This document shows, one piece after another, positions 6,824 to 8,191 of a stretch of 8,191 nt of DNA. Numbering within the stretch: position 1 is the stretch's first letter; the number at the start of each line of letters is the position of its first letter. Under the pieces are notes generated by a model. That model saw nothing but the letters and a program-made list of their open reading frames with translations, had not been told where the DNA came from and did no database searches. The stretch comes from Pediococcus sp. GTDB lineage: Bacteria; Bacillota; Bacilli; Lactobacillales; Lactobacillaceae. Made by a program: the position numbers and the translations under genes. The stretch lies in contig JALAGR010000153.1 in the NCBI GenBank assembly GCA_022712335.1, positions 1-8,191 of the forward strand, written 5' to 3'.

Positions 6824-8191
6824 CAACGCAGAAAAAATAATATCAAAAAAACAAAGAAGACCCCCTTCATTTTACTTGGTGCAGTGGTTGCTGCACTTGG
6901 CGTAATTTATGTCGGTGGAGCCTACCATTACAGCACTTCCAATACATTCATGCCTAACACTTCAATTGACGGCGTAAATGTTGCTGGAAAGAACGTAACT
7001 CAAGCTCAAAAATTAGTTAATGAGCACATTCAAAATCAAACATTTAACTTAACCGAAAAAAATAAAGTTCTAAAAACTGTTAAATACGCAGATGCTGGTT
7101 TGACTTCGACTGATAACAAAGCAATCGCTAAGGTTCTTGACAATCAGCACGCCCTCAAGTGGCCACTACAATTAATGCACGTTGCCAATGCAGACAGCAC
7201 TGTAAATGTAGCTTCTGATTCTGCTAGCGAAGCAAAGCTTGAAAAATTTGCCAAAAAGACCGCAACTTCATTGAACAAGAATCGTAACACTGGTTCAGCT
7301 TCAGCTGTTAGCGCCACTGACCTTACTAGCACTGATACAAAAAAGGCCAATAACATCATTAGCTCAAAGGCTCTTGCTAAGGAAATTAAAGCTAGTGTTG
7401 CCGATGGAAAAAAGGATATCGATTTAAAGAAGACGTATCAGTCTTCTACTACTAGTGAAGATAGTGTCCAAGCTCAAGTAAAAAAATATGCATCTGAAAA
7501 AATTATTTACAATGTAAATGGAACTAAAGTTACCGTTCCTGCTGATACATTAAAGAAATGGATCACTCTTACAACTAATTTAGATGGTACACAATCTGTT
7601 ACAATCGATCAGGCTCAAGTACAAACCTACCTAGACAGTCTAAGTGACAAATACGCTACTTATGGCGCAAGCGTAACATTTAATAGTACTAAACGTGGTT
7701 CACAAACGGTTAAAAACGAAATCTTCGGTTGGACAATCGATACCGTAACTGACGCAGCTGATATTACTCAAAAGATTTTAAATGGTAAAGACTTTACTGA
7801 AAAAGCTACAATCTCAGGCTCAGGTCAATCACTAAAAAAAGGTGAATTAGGATCAACCTACGTCGAAGTTGATAAAACTAACCAACATATGTGGTACTAC
7901 AAAGATGGTAAGCTCCAAATTTCGACTGATGTCGTTACTGGTAACCCTACTGATGGCGATGCAACTCCAACTGGTGTTTACTTTGTTTGGAACAAGAAAC
8001 GTAACGCCACTCTAAAAGGTAAAAACACCGATGGTTCTAACTATGCTTCACCTGTTAGCTACTGGATGCCAATCGATTATACTGGTGTTGGGCTTCATGA
8101 CTCCCCTTGGCAACCAACTTATGGTGGTACCTGGTACAAGACTCATGGTTCTCACGGTTGTGTAAACACACCACCAACTACAATGAAAAAA
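6821..8191 (+). CDS. Membrane-anchored L,D-transpeptidase (YkuD family), extreme C-terminus cut by window edge
   Basis: Cell-wall enzyme expected to cleave the L-Lys/D-Ala bond of a tetrapeptide stem and form 3-3 peptidoglycan cross-links, or anchor other nucleophiles, outside the membrane. 457 codons are visible. A basic N-terminus (MQRRKNNIKKTKK) precedes one transmembrane segment at about residues 15-37, consistent with an uncleaved signal anchor (N-in). The extracellular part before the catalytic domain (about 45-340) resembles the paired peptidoglycan-binding modules (PG_binding_4) of enterococcal Ldt; a Ser/Thr/Ala-rich stretch at about 125-175 separates them. The YkuD domain starts near residue 345 (TYVEVDKTNQHMWYYKDGK), with H426 in GVGLHDSPW and catalytic C447 in HGSHGCVN. 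Asn follows where many homologues have Arg; this variant is compatible with the family. The overall size is close to Ldtfm (about 466 residues), so only some 10-20 residues are missing. It follows the small RNA candidate and appears to be transcribed separately from ldh. Family very sure, exact substrate inferred. Confidence 0.92.
   Translation, partial: MQRRKNNIKKTKKTPFILLGAVVAALGVIYVGGAYHYSTSNTFMPNTSIDGVNVAGKNVTQAQKLVNEHIQNQTFNLTEKNKVLKTVKYADAGLTSTDNKAIAKVLDNQHALKWPLQLMHVANADSTVNVASDSASEAKLEKFAKKTATSLNKNRNTGSASAVSATDLTSTDTKKANNIISSKALAKEIKASVADGKKDIDLKKTYQSSTTSEDSVQAQVKKYASEKIIYNVNGTKVTVPADTLKKWITLTTNLDGTQSVTIDQAQVQTYLDSLSDKYATYGASVTFNSTKRGSQTVKNEIFGWTIDTVTDAADITQKILNGKDFTEKATISGSGQSLKKGELGSTYVEVDKTNQHMWYYKDGKLQISTDVVTGNPTDGDATPTGVYFVWNKKRNATLKGKNTDGSNYASPVSYWMPIDYTGVGLHDSPWQPTYGGTWYKTHGSHGCVNTPPTTMKK

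Noticed and set aside
7144..7359. Minus-strand ORF of 71 codons
   Set aside because: Antisense shadow of the L,D-transpeptidase gene in a Ser/Thr/Ala-rich region; no supporting signals.

Overview
The window looks like a chromosomal segment of a low-GC lactic acid bacterium of the Lactobacillaceae. The evidence is the gene set (an L-lactate dehydrogenase close to the Lactobacillus type, next to pth and mfd), the moderately AT-rich base composition, strong AGGAG-like ribosome binding sites, frequent TTG starts and T-tailed terminators. The genus cannot be fixed from the sequence alone. There is no mobile element, CRISPR array, tRNA or rRNA.

Layout. Positions 1-5177 hold a leftward operon, read in the order pth (peptidyl-tRNA hydrolase), mfd (transcription-repair coupling factor) and a SpoVB/YabM-like multi-pass polysaccharide/lipid flippase. 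The flippase runs off the left edge. The order pth-mfd-flippase matches the Bacillus pth...mfd...yabM neighbourhood without the sporulation genes. A divergent intergenic region of about 250 bp (5178-5428) carries the ldh promoter, a possible pth-operon promoter and several small palindromes. Rightward, ldh (5429-6391) ends at a clear intrinsic terminator. A region of about 430 bp follows that is not empty: it holds a strong extended -10 promoter, about 190 nt with self-complementary ends, and a perfect 9-bp terminator. This is best explained as an undescribed or 6S-like small RNA gene. From 6821 to the right edge lies a membrane-anchored L,D-transpeptidase (YkuD family) with its catalytic SHGC motif visible; only its last few residues are missing.

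The most striking observation is that ldh is interrupted by a single in-frame TAA at codon 142 (5852-5854). All sequence downstream is intact, conserved and in frame. The allele as given would therefore encode only the first 141 residues, without the substrate-binding Arg or the catalytic His. This is either a very recent nonsense mutation or a sequence error.

The second observation is the small RNA candidate and its neighbourhood. The same AACATT/AATGTT arms occur at the start of the RNA and just upstream of the L,D-transpeptidase gene, where a WalR-like direct repeat is also visible. Functionally the window combines translation quality control (Pth), DNA repair (Mfd), envelope biogenesis (flippase, L,D-transpeptidase) and central fermentation (Ldh). 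Only the first three genes appear to be co-transcribed.
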